From: an uncultured Peptococcaceae bacterium
GTDB taxonomy: Bacteria; Bacillota; Peptococcia; Peptococcales; Peptococcaceae
NCBI GenBank assembly: GCA_900553245.1
Contig: USCP01000023.1
Coordinates: 1-14,955, forward strand
DNA: 14,955 nucleotides
Direction: 5' to 3'
Below the pieces are notes generated by a model. The model saw only the letters and a list, made by a program, of their open reading frames with translations. It had not been told where the DNA came from and made no database searches. Shown here piece after piece: positions 14,466 to 14,955 of this stretch; the first letter of the stretch is position 1; each line of letters begins with the position of its first letter. The translations under genes were made by a program, and so were the position numbers.

Positions 14466-14955
14466 CCTTCGACTATTGCGACGCGATGGTCGATGCATTT
14501 GAAAAAGTTGTTAAGCATCCAAAGAAGACGCGTTCTTCGGTTTATTACACCGGTGTGGACTTAGGGACTGCCTGTGTGGTCATTGCTGTATTGGATGAAA
14601 ACAAAGAACCTATTGCCGGTGCCTACCGTTATGCGGATGTGGTGCGTGACGGCATGGTGGTAGACTATATCGGCGCTGTACAAATCGTCCGCGAACTGAA
14701 AGAAGAAATCGAAGACGCCCTCGGTGTTGAATTGATATACGCCGCCGGGGCGATTCCTCCGGGAACCGACGCCTTAGACGGTGGCGCCGTGAAAAATGTC
14801 ATTGAAGGTGCAGGCTTTGAATGTACCAAGCTATTGGATGAATCCACAGCAGCAAACCTAGTGCTACAAATGAAAAACGGTGCAGTCGTAGACATCGGTG
14901 GCGGTACGACCGGGATTTCAATCTTTAAGGATGGCGAGGTGGCATATATTGCCGA
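14447..14955 (+). CDS. eutJ: EutJ-like actin/Hsp70-fold protein (cut off by window end)
   Basis: The first 169 residues run off the window. The protein is an ethanolamine-utilisation EutJ, an actin-like ATPase thought to act as a chaperone for compartment enzymes or reactivation. Seen are the phosphate-1 loop 'YYTGVDLGTACVVIAVLD' (about 33-50), 'GAIPPGT', the 'LDESTAANLVLQ' segment, and the phosphate-2 loop 'GAVVDIGGGTTGISIFKDG'. In the full-length family (about 280 aa) the adenosine motif follows, outside this window. TAGGAGG (14434-14440) lies 6 nt before ATG 14447, inside the end of the previous gene, so the two overlap by 19 nt. Confidence 0.9.
   Translation, partial: MQEKNLTFDYCDAMVDAFEKVVKHPKKTRSSVYYTGVDLGTACVVIAVLDENKEPIAGAYRYADVVRDGMVVDYIGAVQIVRELKEEIEDALGVELIYAAGAIPPGTDALDGGAVKNVIEGAGFECTKLLDESTAANLVLQMKNGAVVDIGGGTTGISIFKDGEVAYIA

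Overview
The window looks like chromosomal DNA of an anaerobic, Gram-positive-type Bacillota (Clostridia/Tissierellia-like). The reasons are an LPXTG-like cell-wall-anchored adhesin with a class B sortase, AGGAGG-type ribosome sites with ATG/GTG/TTG starts, and a B12-independent glycyl-radical choline pathway. I cannot name the genus from sequence alone. There are no tRNA or rRNA genes, CRISPR arrays or transposases.

Layout. (1) 1-260: a small minus-strand DUF6440 gene with its own promoter and terminators. (2) 476-3454: a surface module. A promoter and a leader of about 160 nt precede a 620-aa thioester/Cna-B adhesin with an unusual TPQTDD sorting motif. A terminator hairpin follows, then a class B sortase, then two tandem terminators. 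(3) 3503-6876: an operon encoding a TPR protein, a DUF4037 nucleotidyltransferase-like protein, a DUF4125 protein and a MerR-family regulator, ending in a terminator. (4) 6877-7214: a regulatory region carrying two near-identical 16-bp sites in opposite orientation. One lies inside a promoter with the long (20 bp) spacer typical of MerR-controlled promoters. (5) 7215 to the end: the first part of a type I choline-utilisation (cut/GRM2-type) bacterial microcompartment operon. It encodes a tandem-domain shell protein (BMC-T), an aldehyde-dehydrogenase-family protein, choline TMA-lyase CutC, its activase CutD, an EutS-like shell protein, an EutP-like P-loop protein, an EutT-like protein and EutJ (cut off by the window end).

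How they work together. CutD uses SAM and Fe-S clusters to install a glycyl radical on CutC, which splits choline into trimethylamine and acetaldehyde. The shell proteins would confine the acetaldehyde. EutP, EutT-like and EutJ proteins are accessory factors borrowed from ethanolamine-type compartments. The MerR protein upstream, probably with its TPR/DUF4037/DUF4125 partners, is the obvious candidate regulator.

Most interesting points: the acylating aldehyde dehydrogenase has Ser where the family has its catalytic Cys, so it may be a pseudoenzyme. The EutP-like protein has lost G3/G4 GTPase motifs. The EutT-like protein lacks the EutT cysteine motif and sits in a B12-independent pathway. The TPR-DUF4037-DUF4125-MerR block looks like an uncharacterised signalling module for the compartment. 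The remaining expected genes (hexameric and pentameric shell proteins, alcohol dehydrogenase, phosphotransacylase, an active aldehyde dehydrogenase) must lie beyond the window if present.
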